Shown: positions 8,162 through 17,585 of the stretch, piece by piece
Numbering within the stretch: position 1 is the stretch's first letter
Layout: each line of letters begins with the position of its first letter
Assembly (NCBI GenBank): GCA_024434115.1
Contig: QMIT01000001.1
Coordinates: forward strand, 434,001 to 498,000
Source of the DNA: Chloroflexota bacterium
Lineage (GTDB): Bacteria; Chloroflexota; Anaerolineae; Aggregatilineales; J027
DNA length: 64,000 bases
Direction: 5' to 3'
Notes under the pieces: model-generated
Told to the model about the DNA's origin: nothing
Database searches by the model: none
The model's input: the letters and a program-made list of their open reading frames with translations, nothing else
Program-made: the position numbers and the translations under genes

Positions 8162-10783
8162 TTAATTCATCGAGTCGGCTTCACCGCTAGTAATCAGCAA
8201 GGTGTTGAGGGGGAAGGCCGAACCACTACGAGTCACGGTCACGAATTCGGTAGCGACCCAACCCGTTGAAGCACCTTGACCCGCGACCTCATAACGGACA
8301 TTAAGCCATGTGCCATCGCCATTGCGCCCCAAAACGATCACCGTTGAACCGGAAGGAATAGGGGTGACGAGGATGCCATCGGTGCTGGGCCGGTCCCGCA
8401 GATTCAAATTGCCGTTCCCCGGTATGGAAACGAGACCAACAATGGGGGCCTCGGTGGGTACGGCGATGGCGGGTGAACCCGAGCCAGCTAAAATTTCGCC
8501 AACGGGTAGGGGGTCTTCGGCCAGCGGAACATCTTCGGCGGTGATGGCACGACCATTGAAAGTCAAAATCACAAAATCGGCAGATACCCACCCGGTAATC
8601 AGGGCTGACCCATCCGGTGTAGCGAACTGGACAAAATACCAATCAGGGGATTGGGGTGCGCCAATTTCTGTGCCGGGGGTGATTTCAGCGCGGGACAACA
8701 CGCTTAGATCCGTACCACCGGGAATCAGGGCCAGTGACTCGGCTTGAATGGATGGTGTGCGGCGCAGTTGCAGATTGACACCAGAATTCAGATTGACCGT
8801 AGCGGTAGGTAGCTGCGGGGCGGTTTCAGATGGCGGCACAACAACGGCAGAATCATCTACCGCACCACCGGGATAATTGGATGGCACAGCATCAATCTCG
8901 CCGAGTTCGACCAGTTCAAAGAACTTGCCAATATCGTTAATATTGCGGCCCTTATAGATGATCTGCAAGAAATCAGCGCGTACCCAGCAGCGAATTGTGC
9001 CCCCTTGTGGTGCAGCCCAATCCGCGTTCAACCAAATTTCGTTGAAATCTTGAGCCAGTTCAGGATTATCAAACGCGCCGGGTTCCAGCGGCGTGTTGGG
9101 TTGTCCATCTTCCGGATCAATCGGGCCAGCAAAGCCCTGCAAAATCAGCGTTGAGCCATTGGGTACTAGACCGAGCGAGAAGGCAGCGGAGGTGGGATAT
9201 TCACGGCATTGCAGATTCACACCCGAATCTAAATTGACGACCCCGGTAAAGGCTTGGGTCGCGGGTGGCGCAGAGACCACAGGTGGAGGAGTAACCGCAA
9301 CGGGCGTTGTTGCAATCGGTGTGAGAGGCGGCGGGGTCGTAACAACGGCGACGGGCGTTGCGTCAGTTGCGACAGGTGTCACCTCGATGGGTTCTTCAGT
9401 CGCTGCTGCCACTACTTCTGTACCAACCGCACCTGTGAAACTGTTGGAGGCCGTGTTGATGACAGTATACGCAAGGCCTAGACCGGGGGTCGCGGCGGAA
9501 AACACCAACAGGGTGTAATGGGTGCCACCAACAAAGGTCTGATCCGGCAGGCTGATGGATACTGGGCCTGCTTCTTCATCGAAACCGCCTGTCACACTAT
9601 AGGTACCTGCTGGAACATCAACGGGGTTTGATGCCGCGAATGATGCAAGAGCACTTGCCAACGCTGTGCCGTCGCTCAATTCCAGATTGGCAGGGCCAGT
9701 TGTGACGGTATTGATGACATGGATACGGGCGGTGGCGCTGTCCAGATCGGCAATCTCGTCTGTAAACAGCGAGAAATTGAACGTGCCATCGGTCAGCGAA
9801 CCCAATGCAACGATAGTAGCTGCACCAGAATCGCTGCTCAAATCCACTTCGGATTCAAAGGCGGCGGCACTGTTCGGGAGTGCTCCCGCTTCACGCAGCG
9901 ACAATTTGACCGTACCCACAGGCACTGGAATATGGGGTGTAACGTCTCCCGGTTCCAAGCCGACCAAGATGGGCGTATCGTTGGCGTACACATCAACGGC
10001 GGGGGCATCCCCACTGCCATGCGCAAAACTGACGAGAATTTCATCTTGGGCAGGATTGCTAAAGAACGGCGTGGTGAGTACCAGCGCAGAGGGCGCAGGA
10101 TCATCAGAAGCTGTGCCGATCACAATCACTGTATAGAGCAAATTGGTATTCACCTCAATATTGCCAACAGCCAACAGCGCGTTTTCGGGTGTATCGCCAG
10201 TGGCGGTGACGACCAGATCATAGTTGCCAACAGGTAAATTGACCGAACCAGACACCTGATTGAAGGTGACACCCTGCAAAATGGGAGCACCATCGGTACG
10301 TTGCAAGTCAATAGGGGCGACACCTGCTACTGCGTGAATGAGGTGCATTCGTGCAAAGCCAAGTGTGGCAGGGTCAAGATCATCGAAATAAAGGGCCAGC
10401 GCCGGATTACCTCCTTCATCAGCTTGGATAACGGCGGTGTTTTGGCGATACCCGGTGCGGCTGGCGGCCAGATTAAATGATTGGCTAAAGATGGCGGCGT
10501 CCGCTACATCGGAGCCAGCGGGACGGAGGGCCAATGTATAGTCACCTACTGGGAAAGCGAGATGAGGGGTGGCTTGTCCATAGGCTAAAGCTGGAACAAC
10601 TAACCCATCGTTGACATAAACATCTACGGCCTCGCCATCTGGCAAAGCGTGAACAAAACGCAATAACACCGTGTCGGCGGATTGCGCGAAGGCGGGGGTT
10701 GGGTGATTGGTAATGCTTGCAGCGGTAAATCCGGTGACGAGCAGTGCTATCACCAAAAATGCCGCAAAAAGTTTTCTTGCCAT
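8162..10783 (-). CDS. secreted DUF4397-repeat protein with SH3-like C-terminal domains
   Basis: An 873-residue exported protein with a clear signal peptide (residues 1-34, cleavage near PAFA). About four DUF4397-type repeats follow (roughly 40-440). Each starts with a motif like RFVHALPDGEAVDVYVND or RIHVINTV and ends in a V(P)xGxY strand. Next is a Thr/Pro-rich linker (about 450-515). Then come three SH3b-like units (about 520, 670 and 790) with NLxxRxxPS motifs, for example NLNLRDRPST and WLNVRY. SH3b domains usually bind cell-wall peptides and DUF4397 is a beta-sandwich of unknown role, so a surface or adhesive protein is likely (inference). The ribosome site gaggag is 11 bases before the ATG. 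It is monocistronic, with a strong terminator downstream. Confidence 0.82.
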   Translation of the reverse strand: MARKLFAAFLVIALLVTGFTAASITNHPTPAFAQSADTVLLRFVHALPDGEAVDVYVNDGLVVPALAYGQATPHLAFPVGDYTLALRPAGSDVADAAIFSQSFNLAASRTGYRQNTAVIQADEGGNPALALYFDDLDPATLGFARMHLIHAVAGVAPIDLQRTDGAPILQGVTFNQVSGSVNLPVGNYDLVVTATGDTPENALLAVGNIEVNTNLLYTVIVIGTASDDPAPSALVLTTPFFSNPAQDEILVSFAHGSGDAPAVDVYANDTPILVGLEPGDVTPHIPVPVGTVKLSLREAGALPNSAAAFESEVDLSSDSGAATIVALGSLTDGTFNFSLFTDEIADLDSATARIHVINTVTTGPANLELSDGTALASALASFAASNPVDVPAGTYSVTGGFDEEAGPVSISLPDQTFVGGTHYTLLVFSAATPGLGLAYTVINTASNSFTGAVGTEVVAAATEEPIEVTPVATDATPVAVVTTPPPLTPIATTPVAVTPPPVVSAPPATQAFTGVVNLDSGVNLQCREYPTSAAFSLGLVPNGSTLILQGFAGPIDPEDGQPNTPLEPGAFDNPELAQDFNEIWLNADWAAPQGGTIRCWVRADFLQIIYKGRNINDIGKFFELVELGEIDAVPSNYPGGAVDDSAVVVPPSETAPQLPTATVNLNSGVNLQLRRTPSIQAESLALIPGGTDLSVLSRAEITPGTEIGAPQSPDWYFVQFATPDGSALITGWVSADFVILTFNGRAITAEDVPLAEDPLPVGEILAGSGSPAIAVPTEAPIVGLVSIPGNGNLNLRDRPSTDGILVTPIPSGSTVIVLGRNGDGTWLNVRYEVAGQGASTGWVATEFVTVTRSGSAFPLNTLLITSGEADSMN

Positions 10784-10845
10784 GAAAGATTTTTCTCCTC
10801 ACATACGTAAAACCTCGGCGAGCGAGTTTACCACAGATTAAATGC

Positions 10846-10872
10846 AAAATGAGCGCCGATTTACGACGCTCA
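10846..10872 (-). terminator. possible weak terminator after ahcY
   Basis: On the minus strand the 6-bp stem TGAGCG/CGCTCA (10850-10872) is followed by TTTTGCATTT. It sits 30 bases past the ahcY stop. The short stem and interrupted T run make it a weak candidate. Confidence 0.4.
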
Positions 10873-10901
10873 CCATACGCTTGACTGGCTTCAGCCTGAA
10901 A

Positions 10902-12185
<1,284 letters not shown>

Positions 12186-12232
12186 TTAAAATGTTAGCGA
12201 GACCTAACGCACAAAATCTGGGTAAAACTTAT

Positions 12233-13051
12233 CTATCGTTTGATAGCGACACATTCATTGATGGGGGCATGGATTCGATAGCCCAATTTGTTATAGGCGC
12301 GAATCGCAGGCGTATTAGTTTGGAACACATTCAGTGCTACCAGACTTATGTCCATACGGAACAATTCGCGGGTGACGGCGGCTGTTGTCATGGTGGCATA
12401 GCCGCGCCCACGTTCGGATGGGGCAGTGTAGACATGCCCAACTGCGCCCACTCGTTCTTTGGTGGCGACCACATGCGTGCCCGCCACCGAAATCATCTGG
12501 CCTTCTTTATCGGTGATACCATAAAAGACACCATTGTCTAGCATGGCAGGTGTGTAGGTGGTGTCCCGACCAAAAGCGCCGCGTTCCATGCTTTCCAGAC
12601 GGGTGACAGCTTCGGCATCGGCTCCGGTCAGCCGACGCAGATAGGGATTGGACGGGCCATCCACAAATTCGGTGGGGGTGACGACCATCCGCCATAGTTT
12701 GCCAGATTCTTCAGGGGCATAATATTGCTCGAAGGTGGGGAATAAATCACCGGGGATGATCGCCCAGACTTTTTCGGGTATTTGCGACCGTTGAAGGAGC
12801 TTATTGGCGGCATCAAGCGAACCAGTAACCAAACACACAGGTGTCTGGACGCCTCGCCAAATGAGTAAAACCCCTTCAAGGCCTTTTCCATTGAAAGCCC
12901 CGGTAAATTCGCTGATTTCCCACATGGCATCTTCGAGGTCGCCCAGCATATATACATGCAGACCCCGATTCCGGGTAAAAAATTCACGTAGCAGGTTGCG
13001 ATCTTGAACCCGCTGCACTCGATATTCAGTAGTTTTAGCGACGGCGGTCAT
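12233..13051 (-). CDS. GNAT-family N-acetyltransferase
   Basis: A 272-residue protein whose C-terminal half carries the acetyl-CoA motif A (GHVYTAPSERGRGYAT, about 204-219). A motif B-like segment with NTPAIRAYNKLGYR follows. The N-terminal half is a less conserved alpha/beta region of the kind seen in two-domain GNATs. It transfers an acetyl group to an unknown amine. Its start overlaps the adoK stop by 4 bases (ATGA) and it precedes ahcY, so it is translated from the SAH-recycling operon. Whether its substrate is linked to methionine/adenosine metabolism is unknown. Confidence 0.8.
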   Translation of the reverse strand: MTAVAKTTEYRVQRVQDRNLLREFFTRNRGLHVYMLGDLEDAMWEISEFTGAFNGKGLEGVLLIWRGVQTPVCLVTGSLDAANKLLQRSQIPEKVWAIIPGDLFPTFEQYYAPEESGKLWRMVVTPTEFVDGPSNPYLRRLTGADAEAVTRLESMERGAFGRDTTYTPAMLDNGVFYGITDKEGQMISVAGTHVVATKERVGAVGHVYTAPSERGRGYATMTTAAVTRELFRMDISLVALNVFQTNTPAIRAYNKLGYRIHAPINECVAIKR

Positions 13052-14040
13052 GATGCTGTTTGTGTTTCCTTTGGTGTAGTGGACGATAACAACACATCCA
13101 GCGCTCCATCATCATCAAAAGCGGTGCGATAACGGGCCACAAATTGCTCAGTCGTGTAACGATGATTTTGAGTGCCGATGGTTTCCAAAACAAATGCGGC
13201 GGCAACCGACCCCATGCGGCCACAAATATCTAGCGAGAGGCCTAAATCTAGCCCGCGCAAGACACCTGCGCGGAAGGCATCACCCACACCAGTGGGTTCG
13301 AGCGGGGTGACGGGTTCGTAGGGCGGGATATAGAAGGTTTCGCCATCCCGATAAATATGGGCGCCTTCTTTGCCCTGCGTGATAATCAGGGTCAAGCCTG
13401 TGTTGATGGCGCGGGGGCGGCTGAGTCCTGTTTTCTTTTCGATGACTTCCCACTCATAATCGTTGCACATCAAGATATTGCAGCGTTCGATGCCGTGCAG
13501 TAGGGCATCACCATCGAGACGGGCGGCCTGCTGGCTGGGGTCGTATAAAAATGGAATTTTGTGTTCGGCGCATTCGTTGATAAGGTTTTGCATCGCATCG
13601 GGCGAGTTGGGGGAAATTACCACGAGGTCGGGTCGTTTGTTGGTAACGTCGTTGATTTTGTATTGACCCGCGCGGCCCATTGCCCCGGCATAAAACGAAG
13701 CAATTTGGTTATTTTCTTGGTCGGTGTTGGCAAAAAATGAGGCGGTGAAAACATCGGTCAGGACGACAACCGTCGAGGTATCTACACCAGCCTGTTCAAG
13801 CCAGACTTTATAGTCGCCAAAATCGCGGCCTGCTGTGCCCATCAAGCGGGGACGACCCCCAAGCAGTGCCAAGTTATAGGCGATGTTGGCCGCGACCCCA
13901 CCATAGTGACGGGTCATTTCATCCACAAGAAAACTGACGCTGATTTTTTCGAGGGCCTCGGCAATAAGGGACTCTTTAAATTTGCCGGGGAAGCGCATTA
14001 AATAATCGAAAGCGATTGACCCAGTGACCAGAATATCCAT
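13048..14040 (-). CDS. adoK: adenosine kinase, bacterial AdoK type (PfkB family)
   Basis: A PfkB-family sugar kinase of 330 residues from the ATG at 14040. The frame runs open to 14271, but the upstream stretch lies across a promoter and does not look like kinase. The protein resembles mycobacterial AdoK through its whole length: start MDILVTGSIAFDYLMRFPGK, then FLVDEMTRHYGGVAAN, DPSQQAARL, NDYEWE and the anion-hole/catalytic PTGVGDAFRAG with D254. AdoK phosphorylates adenosine to AMP with ATP. The family assignment is firm and adenosine as substrate is inferred from this resemblance plus ahcY in the same operon. The stop overlaps the next start (ATGA). Confidence 0.88.
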   Translation of the reverse strand: MDILVTGSIAFDYLMRFPGKFKESLIAEALEKISVSFLVDEMTRHYGGVAANIAYNLALLGGRPRLMGTAGRDFGDYKVWLEQAGVDTSTVVVLTDVFTASFFANTDQENNQIASFYAGAMGRAGQYKINDVTNKRPDLVVISPNSPDAMQNLINECAEHKIPFLYDPSQQAARLDGDALLHGIERCNILMCNDYEWEVIEKKTGLSRPRAINTGLTLIITQGKEGAHIYRDGETFYIPPYEPVTPLEPTGVGDAFRAGVLRGLDLGLSLDICGRMGSVAAAFVLETIGTQNHRYTTEQFVARYRTAFDDDGALDVLLSSTTPKETQTAS

Positions 14041-14116
14041 GCGTTCAACTTTCTTGAATTTATTTTCAGTGTAGGTTGATAATCGGCTGGGAAAAAAGTC
14101 AGCCAAAAACGTTCCG

Positions 14117-14144
14117 ATTATACTTACCCGTGTGACCCTTTCAA
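14117..14144 (-). promoter_or_regulatory. sigma70-type promoter for adoK-GNAT-ahcY
   Basis: On the minus strand TTGAAA (14144-14139) and TATAAT (14122-14117) are separated by 16 bases. Transcription would start near 14110, giving a leader of about 70 bases before the adoK ATG at 14040. It lies in the gap between the divergent adoK and lipoprotein genes. Confidence 0.65.
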
Positions 14145-14194
14145 GCGTGGATTGTACGAATGGTAAAAAAACACCAAATGAAAACAGGTATCGC

Positions 14195-14716
14195 ATGAAA
14201 AAGCCGATGTTATGGATTGTGATAGGCTGTGTTGTGCTTCTAGGGGGGTGTAAATCGGCTGAAAACGACAAAACAGGCAGGTCGTCTGGGCCAAACCCGA
14301 CGTCGGATTATCCCCTCTTTTTTGTGGTGGAATATGATCCCACACGTGACCCCGCCGCTGATCTGGAAAATGCTGTGGGTGAGGCACAACAATCGAACAG
14401 GCGGATTTTGCTGGACATTGGTGGAGATTGGTGCGGGTGGTGTTATATCCTAGATGAGTTTATTGAGCAGCACACCGACATTAATCAAGCGCTCCGACAG
14501 AATTTTGTCATCGTGAAAGTCAATTACAGCCAAGAGAACTTCAATGATGCCTTTTTGCAACATTTTCCAGCGGCGGCAGGCTATCCCCATTTTTATATTT
14601 TGGAAAGCGATGGCACATTCTTGCATTCACAAAACACCGCCGAATTGGAAGAAGGGCAGTCTTATAATCTGGCAGTGTTCATGGCGTTTATCGAACAATG
14701 GAAACCACAGTCTTAA
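14195..14716 (+). CDS. lipoprotein with thioredoxin-like domain
   Basis: A 173-residue protein from the ATG at 14195, which has agg 7 bases upstream. The frame extends to 14132, but only the later start gives a proper signal sequence. The lipoprotein signal MKKPMLWIVIGCVVLLGGC ends in lipobox LGGC, so C19 would be lipidated. A thioredoxin-fold domain follows with active site GDWCGWC at about 85-91, of the DsbD-gamma/Thioredoxin_7 type, and the cis-Pro region AGYPHFYILESDG. The likely function is thiol reduction or exchange outside the membrane; the partner is unknown. It is divergent from adoK and convergent with mltG (3-base gap). Confidence 0.83.
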   Translation: MKKPMLWIVIGCVVLLGGCKSAENDKTGRSSGPNPTSDYPLFFVVEYDPTRDPAADLENAVGEAQQSNRRILLDIGGDWCGWCYILDEFIEQHTDINQALRQNFVIVKVNYSQENFNDAFLQHFPAAAGYPHFYILESDGTFLHSQNTAELEEGQSYNLAVFMAFIEQWKPQS

Positions 14717-14719
14717 ATC

Positions 14720-15895
14720 TCATGGGCAGCCTTTGGCGGCATGTTCCTCGAAGGTGGTCGAGAATTGATGCGAGCCATCCCCATTGCAGGCGGCGCGGAA
14801 ATAGAAATAGGTCGTTGTGGCGGGATAAATGGCGGCACGAATGGAGGATAGGCTGGGGTTGACGATTGGCCCCGGCGGTAATCCGACATTCAAATACGTG
14901 TTGTATGGGCCGACAGCGGACACATAATCATCAGCGGTGATTAAAGGCCACCATACCCCGTTTTGGCGATTGTTAGCGAGTTGGTACTGCACGGTGGGGT
15001 CGGCGTCCAATTTTTGTCCGATGTTCAGGCGATTGAGATAGACCGAGGCGATAGTGGGGCGCTCGGAGGCTAAAACGGCTTCACGCTCGACGATGGAGGC
15101 CAGAGTCACAATCTCGAACATGGTTTTGCCCTGCAAGGCGGCGGCATCACGCAAATCTTGGGTCACGTAGGTATCGAAGGCGGTCAACATCTGATCGCGG
15201 AAACTGACGGCGGTGTCGGCGGCGCTTAGTTCGTAGGTGGCCGGGTACAAAAATCCTTCAAGTGAAGCGTTGGATGGGATGCCATAGCGGGCGCGGAAGT
15301 CAGTCGGCAGGATAGCACTCGGCCCTATGACGGCTAAAAATTCAGCGCCTGTAAAACTGAGCAGGGGGGTGGCATCAATTTGGGCCGCAATTTCTTCCAT
15401 CCGCATGTTTTCGCGTACCAAGAAGCGTGCCGTAGTCGGGGTGGGGTCGGTCAAAACCTCCAAAATTTTGTCATAGGTCATCGTTTCGCTGATGAAAAAC
15501 ACGCCGGGGCGCAAATCATCATCCATGCCCTGAAACCGCGCATAACGGGCAAAGAGTGAGCCGTTGCGAATGAAACCCGCCGTTACCAGATTAATGCCGA
15601 TGTCGTTGGCGCTGTCCCCTTCACGCACCTCAAAGCGTTTCAGAGTCGGGTCGGTGCCGATGGGGGAGTTTAATTCATCACGGTTTTGCACCAAATACAG
15701 CCGGATTGCCATGCCTTCGATGGGGTTGTAGCCTTCGGGAGTGGTGATGACCACGAAAAAGCTGACCACCACGCATAATAAAATGAAGCCTAAGCAGCCG
15801 GGAATAAGGATGGCGCGGAGGACGTTGCCGAGGGTTCGGATGCTGACGCCATGCGGTTCTTGCAGCGGATCCGAATAGGGTTGTTGTTCGTACAT
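14720..15895 (-). CDS. mltG: endolytic murein transglycosylase MltG
   Basis: Cleaves nascent glycan strands at the membrane and so helps set peptidoglycan chain length. The 391-residue protein has an N-terminal cytoplasmic part, one TM segment at about 28-50, a LysM-like region (residues 85-150) and the YceG/MltG catalytic domain. The catalytic Glu is E270 in LASIVEREA. The conserved SVYLNRL, LDADPTVQY and GLPPGPIVNPSLSSI motifs are present. In many bacteria mltG directly follows ruvX in an alaS-ruvX-mltG order. Here 1.2 kb of inserted DNA with an opposite-strand toxin-antitoxin pair separates them. Confidence 0.95.
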   Translation of the reverse strand: MYEQQPYSDPLQEPHGVSIRTLGNVLRAILIPGCLGFILLCVVVSFFVVITTPEGYNPIEGMAIRLYLVQNRDELNSPIGTDPTLKRFEVREGDSANDIGINLVTAGFIRNGSLFARYARFQGMDDDLRPGVFFISETMTYDKILEVLTDPTPTTARFLVRENMRMEEIAAQIDATPLLSFTGAEFLAVIGPSAILPTDFRARYGIPSNASLEGFLYPATYELSAADTAVSFRDQMLTAFDTYVTQDLRDAAALQGKTMFEIVTLASIVEREAVLASERPTIASVYLNRLNIGQKLDADPTVQYQLANNRQNGVWWPLITADDYVSAVGPYNTYLNVGLPPGPIVNPSLSSIRAAIYPATTTYFYFRAACNGDGSHQFSTTFEEHAAKGCP

Positions 15896-15926
15896 CGGTT
15901 GCGTTCTCTTTCAAAGGTGTCGAATT

Positions 15927-15951
15927 CCACCTGCTAGGATAACACAGGTGG
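15927..15951. repeat. inverted repeat in mltG upstream region
   Basis: Perfect 7-bp arms CCACCTG and CAGGTGG with an 11-base spacer. It lies 32 bases before the mltG start and could be an operator or a leader hairpin. No regulator is assigned. Confidence 0.4.
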
Positions 15952-15991
15952 TGGCGCTTGGTGATGGGCGGAACTTGGGCGGTATCCGGAT

Positions 15992-16020
15992 TACTTATGA
16001 GCGTTGATGAATCATAAGTA
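15992..16020. repeat. 9-bp inverted repeat upstream of mltG
   Basis: Arms TACTTATGA and TCATAAGTA are perfect, with an 11-base spacer. It could be an operator or the remains of a mobile segment. It is not followed by a T run, so a terminator is unlikely. Confidence 0.45.
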
Positions 16021-16165
16021 TTAGGCGGACAATCGAGTGAGTAGATGAAATTAAACGGTATGCACTTGTCAAGTGATGGCATTTGATATGGGTATGGGTT
16101 ATATATGATCGTTAGAGGGGTGGATTTGTGGTAGGGGTGAGATCGGGAAAGTAAGCCGCCCAAAT

Positions 16166-16283
16166 GCCGAATTAAGAAAATCCAATTATTCCTCGATTGA
16201 CTCTATTTGTTCGGGCCATTCCGCGCCATAATCACGCAGGGCATCCAAGAAGGATTGCAGCATGACGGCGGCAGCATAGGCAT
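16166..16283. repeat. left copy of 118-bp direct repeat
   Basis: Aligns without gaps to 17088-17205 (offset 922). I count seven differences, all transitions. The copy spans the end of a DUF433-type gene and the 3' end of ruvX. Six of the seven differences carry A or T in this copy or lie in the decayed junction, consistent with an unselected remnant. Confidence 0.92.
16186..16283 (-). pseudogene. ruvX 3'-end fragment
   Basis: Within the left repeat copy, the minus strand still reads the last ~32 codons of RuvX in frame (AAAVMLQSFLDALRDYG onwards) with a TAA stop. The upstream part of the gene is missing. The intact ruvX lies at 17108-17584. The fragment has no start and is not expected to be expressed as a protein. 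Confidence 0.85.
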
Positions 16284-16419
16284 ATATTGGGGTTGGGGGT
16301 AAAATTTGGGGACAGGCGGAGATTTATTGGAGATACGCCGATGATGACGGTACATAGAATTACAACGGAACTCAAGCGACTCTACCCCCAGACCACAATT
16401 AGATGATAATTGAAACTCT
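16284..16419. other. spacer between repeat copy and DUF5615 gene
   Basis: About 136 bases without a gene. It begins with a G-rich run (16289-16317) and presumably carries the promoter of the toxin-antitoxin pair. I see no convincing -35/-10 pair in it. Confidence 0.4.
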
Positions 16420-16791
16420 ATGACACTTAAATTTTATACCGATAAACACGTTGCCAAGCAGATTGCAGTACAATTGAGAAAAAAGGGGGTAGATGTATTA
16501 CGATGCGAAGAAGTTGGTCTGGATAAGGCCAGCGATGATGTACATTTGGAATACGCTACCGAACAAGGGCGAGCGGTGGTGTCATTTGATGAAGATTACA
16601 TGAAACTACATGACGAATGGCAAACCATAGGTAAACGCCACGCTGGTATTATGCGATTGTTGCGACACTTGCAAGGTGAGGATGGTATCGGGACAATTGT
16701 AAAATCTCTCCTAGATTATCATGCTCTCGTTGAGACAGGTGCTGGGACAATTGAAGCTGACATTGAAAACCAAGTATTTTTCATCGGGTAG
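16420..16791 (+). CDS. DUF5615 family PIN-like protein (putative toxin)
   Basis: A 123-residue protein of the DUF5615/Mut7-C PIN-like family (PF18480), putative RNases that pair with DUF433 proteins in toxin-antitoxin-like operons. It shows the usual pattern: an N-terminal FYTDKHV (D8 kept, while relatives commonly have Glu where this has K9), then KGVDVLRCEEVGL, then VVSFDEDYMKLH with acidic residues of the presumed active site. It sits 10 bases before the DUF433 gene. The order toxin-then-DUF433 is opposite to the more common arrangement. Codon use and base composition are clearly more AT-rich than the flanking genes (23 of 60 bases G/C at 16441-16500), which suggests transfer. Toxicity is inferred from the family. 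Confidence 0.8.
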   Translation: MTLKFYTDKHVAKQIAVQLRKKGVDVLRCEEVGLDKASDDVHLEYATEQGRAVVSFDEDYMKLHDEWQTIGKRHAGIMRLLRHLQGEDGIGTIVKSLLDYHALVETGAGTIEADIENQVFFIG

Positions 16792-16801
16792 GGTATAAAG
16801 A

Positions 16802-17107
16802 ATGGGTGCGATTGCGGCAATCAATCATATTGAATTGGTAGATGACGGGTTTGGCGGATTAGAGCCTGTTGTCGCGGGAACAAAAATCACGGTGCATGAC
16901 ATTGTAGGTATGTTTGTGCTAGGTACATCGTCGGTGGAATGGATTGTGGAAAATTTCGAGTTGACCCATGCTCAAATTTATGCGGCGCTGGCCTATTATT
17001 ATGACCACAAGGCTACAATTGACCGCGAAATTGCAGAGGCCGAAGCCGAAACGCGGCAAAAAGCCACCTCGCTTGACGAAGTTATCCGCCGAATCAAGAA
17101 AATCTGA
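16802..17107 (+). CDS. DUF433 domain protein (putative antitoxin)
   Basis: A 101-residue protein with a DUF433 domain (PF04255), a small winged/HTH-like fold. Key signature: residues 20-31 (PVVAGTKITVHD), then the helix IVENFELTHAQIYAALAYYYDH. The charged C-terminal helix (IDREIAEAEAETRQK) probably binds the partner. It is the likely antitoxin of the adjacent DUF5615 protein and may also bind DNA. The last bases of the gene (from 17088) belong to the 118-bp repeat, and its TGA stop directly abuts the TAA of ruvX on the other strand (17107/17108). The ribosome site is weak, so translation may depend on the upstream gene. Confidence 0.82.
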   Translation: MGAIAAINHIELVDDGFGGLEPVVAGTKITVHDIVGMFVLGTSSVEWIVENFELTHAQIYAALAYYYDHKATIDREIAEAEAETRQKATSLDEVIRRIKKI

Positions 17108-17205
17108 TTACTCCTCGATTGGCTCTATTTGTTCGGGCCATTCCGCGCCATAATCACGCAGGGCATCCAAGAAGGATTGCAGCATGACGGCGGCGGCATG
17201 GGCAT
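17088..17205. repeat. right copy of 118-bp direct repeat
   Basis: Functional copy. It contains the last ~6 codons of the DUF433 gene on the plus strand and the last ~32 codons of ruvX on the minus strand. It is the partner of 16166-16283. Confidence 0.92.
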
Positions 17206-17584
17206 CAATGCGTTCGGGTATGTCTTGGTCAGTCTCCCGCAATAATACCTCGGCGTCCATACTCGTTAGCCCTTCATCCCAAAAATAAACCGGAATTGAG
17301 ACCGCACCCGCCAAACGCTGACCCCAGAGGCGCACGGTGTCGGATTGGCTGTGACCCTCAAAATCGGGGGGGCGGGGGGGCATCCCGACAATCAACGCAG
17401 TGATTTCGTATTTTTCGATAAGGGTATTGATAAAGGCGAAATCCTCACGTTTGGAGGAGCGATGGTGTATAGCGAGGGGGGTTGCAATGAGGCCGATGCG
17501 GTCACAGGTCGCAAAACCGATAACTTTTGCCCCGTGATCTATGCCGAGCAGCTTGCCGGGGAAGTTAGCAGAGAAATTATCCAT
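17108..17584 (-). CDS. ruvX: RuvX/YqgF, putative Holliday junction resolvase / pre-16S rRNA nuclease
   Basis: A 158-residue RNase H-like protein of the YqgF family (PF03652), involved in 16S rRNA 5'-end maturation and possibly Holliday junction resolution. The first acidic motif is GIDHGAKVIGFA (D17). The second, TALIVGMPP, is followed by the conserved DEGLTSMDAE region near residue 103 and the terminal RIDAHAAAVMLQSFLD. The start ATG lies right after the upstream stop with ggagg overlapping the junction. It is part of the minus-strand alaS-GNAT-baseplate J-like-ruvX run. Its 3' end is duplicated at 16166-16283. Confidence 0.92.
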   Translation of the reverse strand: MDNFSANFPGKLLGIDHGAKVIGFATCDRIGLIATPLAIHHRSSKREDFAFINTLIEKYEITALIVGMPPRPPDFEGHSQSDTVRLWGQRLAGAVSIPVYFWDEGLTSMDAEVLLRETDQDIPERIDAHAAAVMLQSFLDALRDYGAEWPEQIEPIEE

Positions 17585-17585
17585 T

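Larger units (their letters stand above)
15896..16165. other. non-coding stretch upstream of mltG
   Basis: No supported gene. It holds two inverted repeats (15927-15951 and 15992-16020) and AT-rich sequence that presumably contains the mltG promoter on the minus strand. Together with the repeat copy and spacer up to 16419, the gene-free interval is 524 bases. Confidence 0.55.

Noticed and set aside
14041..14271. N-terminal extension of adenosine kinase
   Set aside because: The family starts at MDILVTGSIA; the extra stretch covers a good promoter (14117-14144) and the start of the divergent lipoprotein gene.
15678..16163. 161-codon minus-strand frame overlapping the mltG start
   Set aside because: It reads the start of mltG in another frame and low-complexity upstream DNA; no domain or ribosome site.
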